A DNA stretch of 11,363 nucleotides, taken from CAZRGV01 sp964599655 (lineage in GTDB: Bacteria; Planctomycetota; Planctomycetia; Isosphaerales; Isosphaeraceae). The notes beneath the pieces are model-generated. The model was not told the DNA's origin and ran no database searches. It saw only the letters and a program-made list of their open reading frames with translations. The stretch is taken from the NCBI GenBank assembly GCA_964599655.1, contig CAZRGV010000168.1, forward strand, positions 1 through 11,363, given 5' to 3'. Below, piece after piece: positions 1 to 5,401 of the stretch; position 1 is the first letter of the stretch; the number at the start of each line of letters is the position of its first letter. Made by a program: the position numbers and the translations under genes.

Positions 1-6
1 CCGGAA

Positions 7-176
7 TCGTTCAAATCGTCCAACGAGATCGGCCGAAAACGTCCACACAAAACCCGCACTCCGAGCCGTTGTCGAGTTTTTTCGGAAAAAACACTTTACT
101 CCCGGTGCGAGAGGACTATGATGAAATCGTTCAAAGCGTTCAACCTGGTCTCAGAAATTCGGTCAAATCGTTCAGA
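7..176. promoter_or_regulatory. Tandem 9-bp operator-like repeats upstream of the CarH-like gene
   Basis: Three head-to-tail pairs of a 9-bp element with consensus close to TCGTTCAAA occur before the MerR/B12 regulator: TCGTTCAAA+TCGTCCAAC (7-24), TCGTTCAAA+GCGTTCAAC (127-144) and TCGGTCAAA+TCGTTCAGA (159-176). The second and third pairs start 32 bp apart, about three helical turns; the first is 120 bp upstream of the second. CarH-family proteins are known to bind direct repeats near their own promoters, which makes these the best candidate operators. Their 9-bp period is shorter than the roughly 11-bp period I recall for the Thermus CarH operator. The first pair may instead serve a gene left of the window. 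The repeats are seen directly; the binding protein is inferred. Confidence 0.55.
95..122 (+). promoter_or_regulatory. Candidate sigma-70 promoter of the CarH-like/sigma operon
   Basis: TTTACT at 95-100 and TATGAT at 117-122 are separated by 16 bases and resemble a housekeeping -35/-10 pair (4/6 and 5/6 matches to consensus). The predicted start site, near 129, falls inside the 9-bp repeat pair at 127-144, so a protein bound there would block initiation. A perfect AT-rich inverted repeat (76-82 with 86-92) lies immediately upstream of the -35. No experimental support is available from sequence alone. Confidence 0.4.
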
Positions 177-194
177 CGAACAGCGAGTGGACTC

Positions 195-1127
195 ATGACC
201 GTTCCCGAGCAGCCTCTCTGGAAGACCCAGCAGGTCGCCAAGGCGCTTGGGCTGAGCGTCAGCACGGTGAAGCGCCTGGTGGACTCGGGACTCTTGAAGG
301 CGGCGAGGACCGCGGGACGGCACCGCCTGATTCCGCCGTCCGAAGCTCTTCGATTCGCCCGAGAACAGGATTTGCCCCACGCGGACCTGGAATGCTTCCT
401 GGAGGAACCGACTCCCGATGTTTTCGAGGTCGATGAGGCCCGTCGCGACGCGTTGATTCTGGCGCTGAGGCGCGGTCGGGCCGAGGAGGTTCGCGACCTC
501 ATCCAATCGACCTACGCGGCGGGCGGCCACGCGGTCCTTCTGGCCGATCAACTGATCCGGCCGGCCATGCAACGCATCGGACACGACTGGGGAACCGGCA
601 TTCTGGACGTGTTCCAGGAGCACCGCGCGACCCGGCTCATCGAGTCGGCCTTGACCGACCTGATCAACCAACGAATTCGAGTCCGGGGCATAAGGTCGGC
701 CGCGGCCCCGACCCCGCTGGCCATCGGCGCTTCGCCCGAGGGCGACCCCTACACGTTGCCCGGTCTGCTTTGCGAGCTGGCGTTGAGAGAGCTTGGCTGG
801 GAGGTGATGAACCTGGGCCCGAACCTGCCGTTGGCCTCGCTGGCCAAGGCGGTTCAAGCCCATCAGCCCCGCCTGGTCTGGCTCTCGATCAGCTACCTCG
901 CCGACCCCGAACGCTTTGCCCGCGACTACGAGAGTTTCTACACGTCGGCTTCCACGACGGGGGCCGCGGTCATCCTGGGAGGTCAGGCCCTTGGACCCGA
1001 CCTCCGGGCACGGCTGGTCGCGGCCAGTTTTGGCGAGCGGATCGCCCATCTGGTCGAGTTCGCCCGTCGCCTGCAACCCGGGACAACCCGCTCATCGACG
1101 GATCGTCCGGATTTGGCTCAACCCTGA
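195..1127 (+). CDS. MerR-family regulator with cobalamin-binding (CarH/LitR-like) sensor domain
   Basis: A 310-aa cytoplasmic transcription regulator of the CarH/LitR type. Residues 9-56 form a MerR winged helix-turn-helix (QVAKALGLSVSTVKRLVDSG, then the wing TAGRHRLIP). Residues 80-160 are the helical cap of the B12 domain, with the diagnostic Wx9EH motif at W132, E142 and H143. Residues 173-295 are a Rossmann-like B12-binding fold with GG at 262-263. In CarH the lower axial cobalamin ligand is a His in a D/ExHxxG-like motif; here the aligned stretch reads DPYTLP, with Tyr186 in the His position, and Gly133 follows the Trp where Thermus CarH has a second reactive His. It may therefore bind cobalamin differently, bind another chromophore, or sense something else. 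The ATG at 195 was chosen over an upstream TTG at 69 because the extra 42 residues do not look like protein and overlap the promoter and operator repeats. The downstream sigma gene is 25 bp away and probably cotranscribed. The family is secure; light sensing is inferred. Confidence 0.88.
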   Translation: MTVPEQPLWKTQQVAKALGLSVSTVKRLVDSGLLKAARTAGRHRLIPPSEALRFAREQDLPHADLECFLEEPTPDVFEVDEARRDALILALRRGRAEEVRDLIQSTYAAGGHAVLLADQLIRPAMQRIGHDWGTGILDVFQEHRATRLIESALTDLINQRIRVRGIRSAAAPTPLAIGASPEGDPYTLPGLLCELALRELGWEVMNLGPNLPLASLAKAVQAHQPRLVWLSISYLADPERFARDYESFYTSASTTGAAVILGGQALGPDLRARLVAASFGERIAHLVEFARRLQPGTTRSSTDRPDLAQP

Positions 1128-1152
1128 CACGATCGAGCAGGAAGGACCTCCC

Positions 1153-2124
1153 ATGCGCACGGTTCGGCAGAGCAACGATGCGGACGGCCTGGTGACCCTG
1201 GATCGCGCCGAGACTCGGCTCCTGGATGCCAAGGAGGAACGTCAACTCCTGCGTGACCTCGCCGAGTGCAAGGCGAAGCTGGCCAGGGCGTTGGCCCGTA
1301 TCCCCGGCTATGAGCTTCCCGACGGCGCCGACGATCCCCAGGTGCTGAGCCAGTCGATTGCCGCCTTCTATGCGGGCGACCCGCCGGCCGAGGCTCGTCT
1401 CGGCGCCATCTTCCACCGATACAACGAGTTGCGGTCGAAACTCGCCATGGCCAACATCCGCCTGGTTGCCCATGTCGCTAAGCGGTTCCGCGATCGAGGC
1501 CTCTCCTACTCGGACCTGCTTCAGGAAGGCTTCTGCGGCCTGCTCGAAGCGATTGACCGCTTCGACCTGACCCACGAGACCAAGCTGGCCACCTATGCCA
1601 CCTGGTGGATTCGCCAGTCCATCCAGCGCGCCGTCGCCGCCGGAGCCTATCCGGTCCGGCTCAGTCCGAGGCATCTCCGGCAACTGGCCCAGAATCAGGA
1701 AGAGCTGGAACGTGTCGGCGGAACCTCCGAACCGGGCGAATCCCAGAATCCGCCCTCGTCGGAAATGATCCAGCGGATTCACGCCGCGACCCGCCCGACG
1801 ATCTCGCTCGACGCGAACATCGACCGCGAGTCGAACTTCAGCCTCCTCCAGACGATGAGTGATCCCGAAGGGGACCGCACCGCCGATGTCGACCTGGACG
1901 AGACCGTCGGCAAGCTGTTGGCGAACCTGCGCCCTCGCGAGCAAGAAGTCCTTTCTCTCCGGTTCGGCCTCGGCGGCAAGCCCCGACTGTCGCTCAGTCA
2001 GGTCGGCAAAGTCCTTGAGGTTTCGAAGGAACGGGTCCGACAAATCCAGGATCGAGCCCTGGAAAAGCTCCGAGCCATCGCTTCCGAGGATGGTTTGCTC
2101 GATTGCCTGGCCATGGGCGTCTGA
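1153..2124 (+). CDS. Sigma-70 family RNA polymerase sigma factor (group 2/3-like)
   Basis: A 323-aa sigma factor that would direct RNA polymerase to a specific promoter set. A region 1.2-like segment occupies about residues 12-50. Region 2 runs from about 95 to 165, with the core-binding stretch NIRLVAHVAKRF and the -10 recognition helix around TYATWWIRQSIQRAV. A shortened region 3 lies at 170-236. Region 4 is at 250-310, with LRPREQEVLSLRFGL and the -35 recognition helix SKERVRQIQDRALEKL. It has regions 1.2 and 3, so it is not an ECF factor, yet it lacks the long N-terminus of RpoD, which points to an alternative sigma factor. The ATG at 1153 has an AGGAAGGA ribosome site about 7 bases upstream; longer readings in this frame would overlap the preceding gene. 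CarH/LitR-type regulators in other bacteria often sit beside sigma factor genes that drive light-induced carotenoid or photolyase genes, so regulation by the upstream protein is likely. The actual targets are unknown. Confidence 0.9.
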   Translation: MRTVRQSNDADGLVTLDRAETRLLDAKEERQLLRDLAECKAKLARALARIPGYELPDGADDPQVLSQSIAAFYAGDPPAEARLGAIFHRYNELRSKLAMANIRLVAHVAKRFRDRGLSYSDLLQEGFCGLLEAIDRFDLTHETKLATYATWWIRQSIQRAVAAGAYPVRLSPRHLRQLAQNQEELERVGGTSEPGESQNPPSSEMIQRIHAATRPTISLDANIDRESNFSLLQTMSDPEGDRTADVDLDETVGKLLANLRPREQEVLSLRFGLGGKPRLSLSQVGKVLEVSKERVRQIQDRALEKLRAIASEDGLLDCLAMGV

Positions 2125-2355
2125 CCCTCGGCCATCTCAGGTCGATTCTGGCCGCGATCCATCGCCAAGATGAGCCCCGCCCTGGTTTGCTCCAGTGCTG
2201 GGCTTTCGGCGTTTCCACGCATTCGAAGCGGGTTCGCCTGATTCCCCAAGCGCGCTCCGTCCGATAATAGACGATGCGCGACGGTTTGGTTCCGGGCGCC
2301 TGGTCCGTCCATCGGCCGGGAACCGGAACGTCGCCAGGAGACCGAGACGCCGCTC

Positions 2356-3366
2356 ATGGGACGACCCACCCTTCGGCCCGACCCAAATCGCGATCCGGTC
2401 GGGCCCTTTCTGCATTACCTGATGGCCGAGTGCGGGGTGTCGCCCCACACGCTGGCCGCCTACCGGTCGGACATCCTCAAGTTCGTCCGATGGAGGCGGG
2501 ACCACGCGCCTGGGCCTCTGGCCTCGATCGAGATCAAGACCCTGGCCGGTTACGTCGACGCCCTCCGCGCTCGCGGCCTCGCCCCGAGCAGTATTGGCCG
2601 CCATCTGGCCAGCCTCTCGACGTTCTTCCGCTACCTGATTTCCGAGGGAACCCTCACCGAGAACACCGCGAGGCTGCTGGTCGCGCCGGCGGTCTGGGAA
2701 CGTCTGCCAACCGTCCTGAGCCCCTCCGCCGTGGAACGATTGCTCGAGGCCCCCAATCGAGAAACGCCTCTGGGACGCCGCGACCGCGCCGCGCTCGAAA
2801 CCCTTTACGCCACCGGTTGCCGGGCCTCGGAAGTGGCCGGCCTTCGTCCTCGAGATCTCGACTTCAAGGCCGGAACGATCCGTTGCGTCGGCAAGGGGGA
2901 CAAGCAGCGCGTCGTTCCGCTCGGATCGCGGGCGAAAGACGCCCTGACCGACTACCTCAACGAGGTCCGACCTGTCTTCCTCCGACGCCGACCCGATTCC
3001 GAAACGATCTTCCTGACCCGCTCCGGCCGCCCACTCTCGCGGGTCGGGCTCTGGCGCGTCGTCACCGAGAACGCGAAGACCGCGGGGCTTACCGGGCGGG
3101 TCAGCCCTCATACGCTACGGCACAGCTTCGCGACCCACATGCTCGCCGGTGGGGCCGATCTTCGGGTTGTCCAGGAACTGCTCGGTCACGCCTCGATCGC
3201 AACCACGCAAATCTACACGCAAGTCGAGGTCAGCCGTTTGATGGATGTCCATCGCCTTTACCATCCCAGGTCGTCGAGTCCGCCACCCACCGCGAACGAC
3301 TCGACGACCGAGACGCCCGAACCGTCCACCAGTCCGGTCGTTACCGACCGGCGCTGGCCGGCTTGA
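2356..3366 (+). CDS. xerD: Tyrosine site-specific recombinase, XerD type
   Basis: A 336-aa tyrosine recombinase of the kind that resolves chromosome dimers at dif with FtsK. The N-terminal core-binding SAM-like domain covers residues 13-105, with TLAAYRSDI typical of XerD. The catalytic domain covers about 120-300 and appears intact: Arg156 (TGCRASEV), Lys180 (GKGDKQR), His252 and Arg255 (HTLRHSFATH), His278 (LLGHASIATT) and nucleophile Tyr287 (QIYTQV). The family is normally near 300 aa; the extra length is a Pro/Ser/Thr-rich tail from about residue 305 whose 3' end overlaps a convergent gene. The ATG at 2356 follows AGGAGA about 14 bases upstream, a rather long spacing, and a GATAAT box at 2263-2268 could be a -10 element without a convincing -35. 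No att-like repeats or other phage genes lie nearby, which favours a housekeeping Xer role over a mobile-element integrase. XerC versus XerD is a judgement from motifs only. Confidence 0.9.
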   Translation: MGRPTLRPDPNRDPVGPFLHYLMAECGVSPHTLAAYRSDILKFVRWRRDHAPGPLASIEIKTLAGYVDALRARGLAPSSIGRHLASLSTFFRYLISEGTLTENTARLLVAPAVWERLPTVLSPSAVERLLEAPNRETPLGRRDRAALETLYATGCRASEVAGLRPRDLDFKAGTIRCVGKGDKQRVVPLGSRAKDALTDYLNEVRPVFLRRRPDSETIFLTRSGRPLSRVGLWRVVTENAKTAGLTGRVSPHTLRHSFATHMLAGGADLRVVQELLGHASIATTQIYTQVEVSRLMDVHRLYHPRSSSPPPTANDSTTETPEPSTSPVVTDRRWPA

Positions 3367-3748
3367 CCTCGCCGTTTTGCGCCTGGATCCAGTGCGGTCC
3401 CAGACCGGGGGCATGGGGGTCGCCGGAACCGAGACGCTGGGGATCCGCCGAGGCCGGAGCGTCGCCTTCTCCCGAGTGGGCGAAGAGCTTGGAACGGATG
3501 ACCGAGCGGTATCCGACCGGGTCGGTTCCCTTGGGACTGGCGACACCGATCCCGCTGCACGACGCGACCGGAATGATCCGGACGATCCCGCGATCCTGGT
3601 CGCCGAGCAGAGCCACCCGGGTCTCTCCAATCATCGCCGTATCGTTCCAGTGGCAGCGACTCGCCGAGCCATCCGGCAGGTAGAGCATCACTTCGGGCAT
3701 ACCCGCATCCCGGAGCCCCTCCCACATCCGCGCGATCATATCCGACAT
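3341..3748 (-). CDS. Hypothetical protein, 135 aa
   Basis: I do not recognise this family. The 135-aa reading begins MSDMIARMWEGLRDAGMPEV, has a central part rich in likely beta strands (VMLYLPDG, TRVALLGD, GIVRIIPV) and ends in a low-complexity Gly/Pro/Ala/Asp-rich tail from about residue 92. No signal peptide or membrane segment is visible. The ATG at 3748 was preferred over an in-frame start 31 codons upstream because a purine-rich GAGAGG lies about 11 bases before it and the upstream extension is Arg-rich and unlike the rest. The gene converges on the recombinase gene and overlaps its last 26 bases, and both stop codons are intact. The balanced N-terminal two thirds argue for a real gene over the competing forward-strand readings, which are Arg/Pro-rich. 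Confidence 0.62.
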   Translation of the reverse strand: MSDMIARMWEGLRDAGMPEVMLYLPDGSASRCHWNDTAMIGETRVALLGDQDRGIVRIIPVASCSGIGVASPKGTDPVGYRSVIRSKLFAHSGEGDAPASADPQRLGSGDPHAPGLGPHWIQAQNGEVKPASAGR

Positions 3749-4004
3749 GGCGTCCACGCCTCTCTTGCAAGAGTTCAAGCGATCAGGCGACCGTTCCTCG
3801 ACGAGCGCGGAGGGTCGGCCGGCACCCTGGCCATCGCGCACGACAGCCCCAGCGCAACTCTAGATCATCTTCCGGGCGTCCGATCGCTCGAACCCGCAGC
3901 CCAACGTCCCGACGTGCGACCTTCGCGTCCTTGAGAGAATCATCCTCGATTTCATGATCGTGGCCCTACCGCTCAAGGCGCTGCTCGCTCCGGGACTCTG
4001 ACTC

Positions 4005-4578
4005 TTGACGCGCGGTCAAACTTCCCTTGCCAGTCCGCGACGAATCGACCAGGGTGTGGAACGCCTTGATTGGGAAACCGCGGGAGGCGCGAGACTCCGA
4101 TTCGAGGGGCATCCGCAAAGTGCCGTCTCGTGAACCCGCGAGAAACATCCCTTATAAGATAACCGTCGCGCTCGATTCGAAGCCGTGCCACGAAGATCTC
4201 GAGCGCCTGGCGGTTGACGCGAAATGGGGAAAATCCAATCCCGCAACGGCTAGGGGTCGAACCGAAAACATCGTCGCGCAACAACCAGGACGGTCAATCC
4301 TCCCACGTACGGGTCCAGGAGGATGGCAACGTCGCGCCAGGGGGCCTTGACGCGGGTTTTCGGGTCGCCCCGGTTGCGAGCCACTGGGGCCCAAGGCGGG
4401 CCGTACCTGCCCGGGTGGCTCCCATGCACGCCATTCCTCGTGTTCCGCCGTGCACAAGATTCTTTTCAAAAAATATCGACAGTGACACGCACGTTCGCGC
4501 GGCCAATGATCCCATCCCTCTCCGTTTGGATCGTTGCGGGTTCGAAGAGTCACGGGCTTCGGAACATGGGTTGACGCG
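4005..4578. repeat. Dispersed TTGACGCG repeats (four copies)
   Basis: The 8-mer TTGACGCG appears in the same orientation at 4005-4012, 4214-4221, 4347-4354 and 4571-4578. Two of these extend to TTGACGCGAA. The first copy is part of a short inverted repeat, TTGAC-gcgcg-GTCAA. A fifth copy (TTGACGCGAA, 5681-5690) lies inside the kinase gene. Four copies in under 600 bases of non-coding DNA is more than chance would give for an 8-mer, but the spacings (209, 133 and 224) show no period. Their role is unknown. Confidence 0.45.
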
Positions 4579-4891
4579 AACAGTCTCGACTATGGGGACT
4601 TGCTTGTGTTTTCCCTGATTGGACTGGCGGCGGTCTGGGTCTGGATCGAGCATCGAGATCGACCGCTTCCGCCGCTTTGGTTGCGGAATCACCTCAGCAG
4701 TCCGGTCAGAAGGGCTCGTCATGAAGCGATCCCAAGGTACGGCGACCGTCCCGACCCGCGTCGGGAGAATTCGGACGCGACGGAGGCGGGCCGACACCCG
4801 TGACCTCCAGAGGAAATCGAAATTCGCTCGAAATTTTTGTCGCGGAATCACCGGAATCTCGGTCACAACGAATGTAGACATCGCGGATCGA

Positions 4892-4928
4892 CCCCGACCA
4901 AGTCTTCGCGCGGTTGCCCGTGTCGGGG
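4892..4928. repeat. Inverted repeat (stem-loop 1 of 3)
   Basis: CCCCGAC at 4892-4898 pairs with GTCGGGG at 4922-4928 around a 23-base loop. GATC on each flank could extend the stem past small internal loops. It stands immediately before a second, stronger inverted repeat, forming a structured series upstream of the 69-aa protein gene. Confidence 0.4.
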
Positions 4929-4940
4929 CAAGATCGAGCA

Positions 4941-4969
4941 AATTCCAGTGACCTCCCGCAACTGGAATT
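4941..4969. repeat. Perfect 9-bp inverted repeat with CCTCCC loop
   Basis: AATTCCAGT (4941-4949) and ACTGGAATT (4961-4969) form a perfect 9-bp stem around the 11-base loop GACCTCCCGCA. The loop carries CCTCC, the anti-Shine-Dalgarno core, as seen in C-rich loops of some small RNAs that block ribosome sites. Alternatively this is an operator: GTGACC (4948-4953) and GATAAT (4972-4977), 18 bases apart, resemble a weak promoter pointing at the 69-aa gene, and the two arms would flank its -35. A second, overlapping pairing, GCAAATT (4938-4944) with AATTTGC (4975-4981), is also possible. Confidence 0.5.
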
Positions 4970-5005
4970 CCGATAATTTGCACGCCCTGCCTGATCTCCG
5001 GCCTC

Positions 5006-5022
5006 AGCGATTTCTGATCGCT
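5006..5022. repeat. Inverted repeat (stem-loop 3 of 3)
   Basis: AGCGAT (5006-5011) and ATCGCT (5017-5022) are perfect complements around the 5-base loop TTCTG. It is the third stem in the 4885-5025 series. No T-run follows, so it is not an evident intrinsic terminator. Confidence 0.35.
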
Positions 5023-5104
5023 CATCGCGTTGCCGGAATGGACGATTTAGCAGACTTCGATCTCTTTCATTGAGATTGATTCCATTTTGTTTTGGAGAAC
5101 TCCC

Positions 5105-5314
5105 ATGCGCACGCGTCGCGCCTCTCGCGTTTTTCGTCCCACCGTGGATGGTCTGCCGCCCCGGCTGGTTCTCTCCGTTTACGCACCGCCCCCGCCCACC
5201 CCGTTCGACTACACGAGCGTGCCAGAAGATCCCGAACCGACGACGCCGCCGCCGACTCTGACAAGCCCTCCCACGGACCCGCTGGCCACGACAACGCCAA
5301 CCACGACCTGCTGA
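5105..5314 (+). CDS. Small Pro/Thr-rich protein with LEPR-like N-terminus
   Basis: A 69-aa protein of unknown function. The basic N-terminus, MRTRRASRVFRPTVDGLPPR followed by LVLS, resembles the short Arg-rich LEPR-x-LL-type motif at the start of many planctomycete exported or surface proteins. From residue 27 it is almost only Pro, Thr, Asp and Ser (PPPPTPFDY, then TTPPPTLTSPPTDP and TTTPTTTC), ending in a single Cys, and looks disordered. There is no hydrophobic signal-peptide core. The start is supported by GGAGAA (5094-5099) about 6 bases before the ATG. A structured, probably untranslated stretch with three inverted repeats precedes it. It faces the kinase operon tail to tail. It could be a whole small protein or the remnant of a longer surface protein; no downstream continuation in frame is visible. 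Confidence 0.66.
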   Translation: MRTRRASRVFRPTVDGLPPRLVLSVYAPPPPTPFDYTSVPEDPEPTTPPPTLTSPPTDPLATTTPTTTC

Positions 5315-5375
5315 GTCCCGTTCGGCCGCAGGCACCTCGAATTCGATCTTGGGAGCGATCCTCCAGGAGTGGCAC

Positions 5376-5401
5376 CAAACTCCATGGAACTTATGGGTTT
5401 G
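5376..5401. terminator. Stem-loop between convergent genes, possible terminator
   Basis: CAAAC-t-CCAT (5376-5385) pairs with ATGG-GTTTG (5393-5401), giving nine base pairs with one bulged T and a 7-base loop. It overlaps the TAA stop of the leftward kinase gene and follows the rightward 69-aa gene by about 60 bases, the usual place for a two-way transcription stop. No T-run follows on either side, so intrinsic termination is uncertain. Confidence 0.3.

Larger units (their letters stand above)
3749..5104. other. Long gap without a confident gene (about 1.35 kb)
   Basis: None of the open readings here on either strand looks like a protein: they are Arg/Pro/Ser-rich, lack good ribosome sites, overlap one another and match no family I know. 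The most protein-like piece is a short forward reading around 4534-4803 with one hydrophobic stretch (LLVFSLIGLAAVWVW), too weak to call. The stretch does contain order: four copies of TTGACGCG between 4005 and 4578, a TTGAC/GTCAA inverted repeat at 4005-4019, a 9-base repeat GTGACCTCC at 4800-4808 and 4948-4956, and three consecutive inverted repeats between 4885 and 5022. It is either a regulatory/RNA region or decayed genes. Confidence 0.6.

Noticed and set aside
69..194. N-terminal extension of the CarH-like protein from a TTG start
   Set aside because: The 42 extra residues do not resemble any domain and would place the promoter and operator repeats inside the gene.
96..1076. 326-codon reading on the minus strand
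   Set aside because: It lies opposite the clearly homologous MerR/B12 gene and is Arg/Gly/Gln-rich, as expected of an antisense frame in GC-rich DNA.
970..2043. 357-codon minus-strand reading over the sigma factor
   Set aside because: It is an antisense shadow of a gene with unmistakable sigma regions and has no domain of its own.
2137..3111. 324-codon minus-strand reading over the recombinase
   Set aside because: It lies opposite an intact tyrosine recombinase and has shadow-type composition.
2356..3366. Integrase of a mobile element
   Set aside because: There are no flanking att-like repeats, tRNA target or phage/plasmid genes; the motifs fit a chromosomal XerD better.
2274..3683. 469-codon plus-strand reading overlapping the recombinase
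   Set aside because: It is in a different frame from the recombinase, extremely rich in Arg/Pro/Ser, and without motifs.
4534..4803. Forward 89-codon reading with a hydrophobic segment
   Set aside because: It has one possible membrane helix but a TTG start, no ribosome site and an Arg/Pro-rich remainder; not enough to call a gene.
4294..5025. 243-codon minus-strand reading in the gene-free stretch
   Set aside because: It has no domain and no ribosome site, and its composition is unlike a protein; it crosses the inverted repeats.
3850..5100. tRNA or other standard RNA gene in the gap
   Set aside because: GTTCGAA-like strings occur (for example near 4540), but the flanking bases do not form a T-stem or a cloverleaf.
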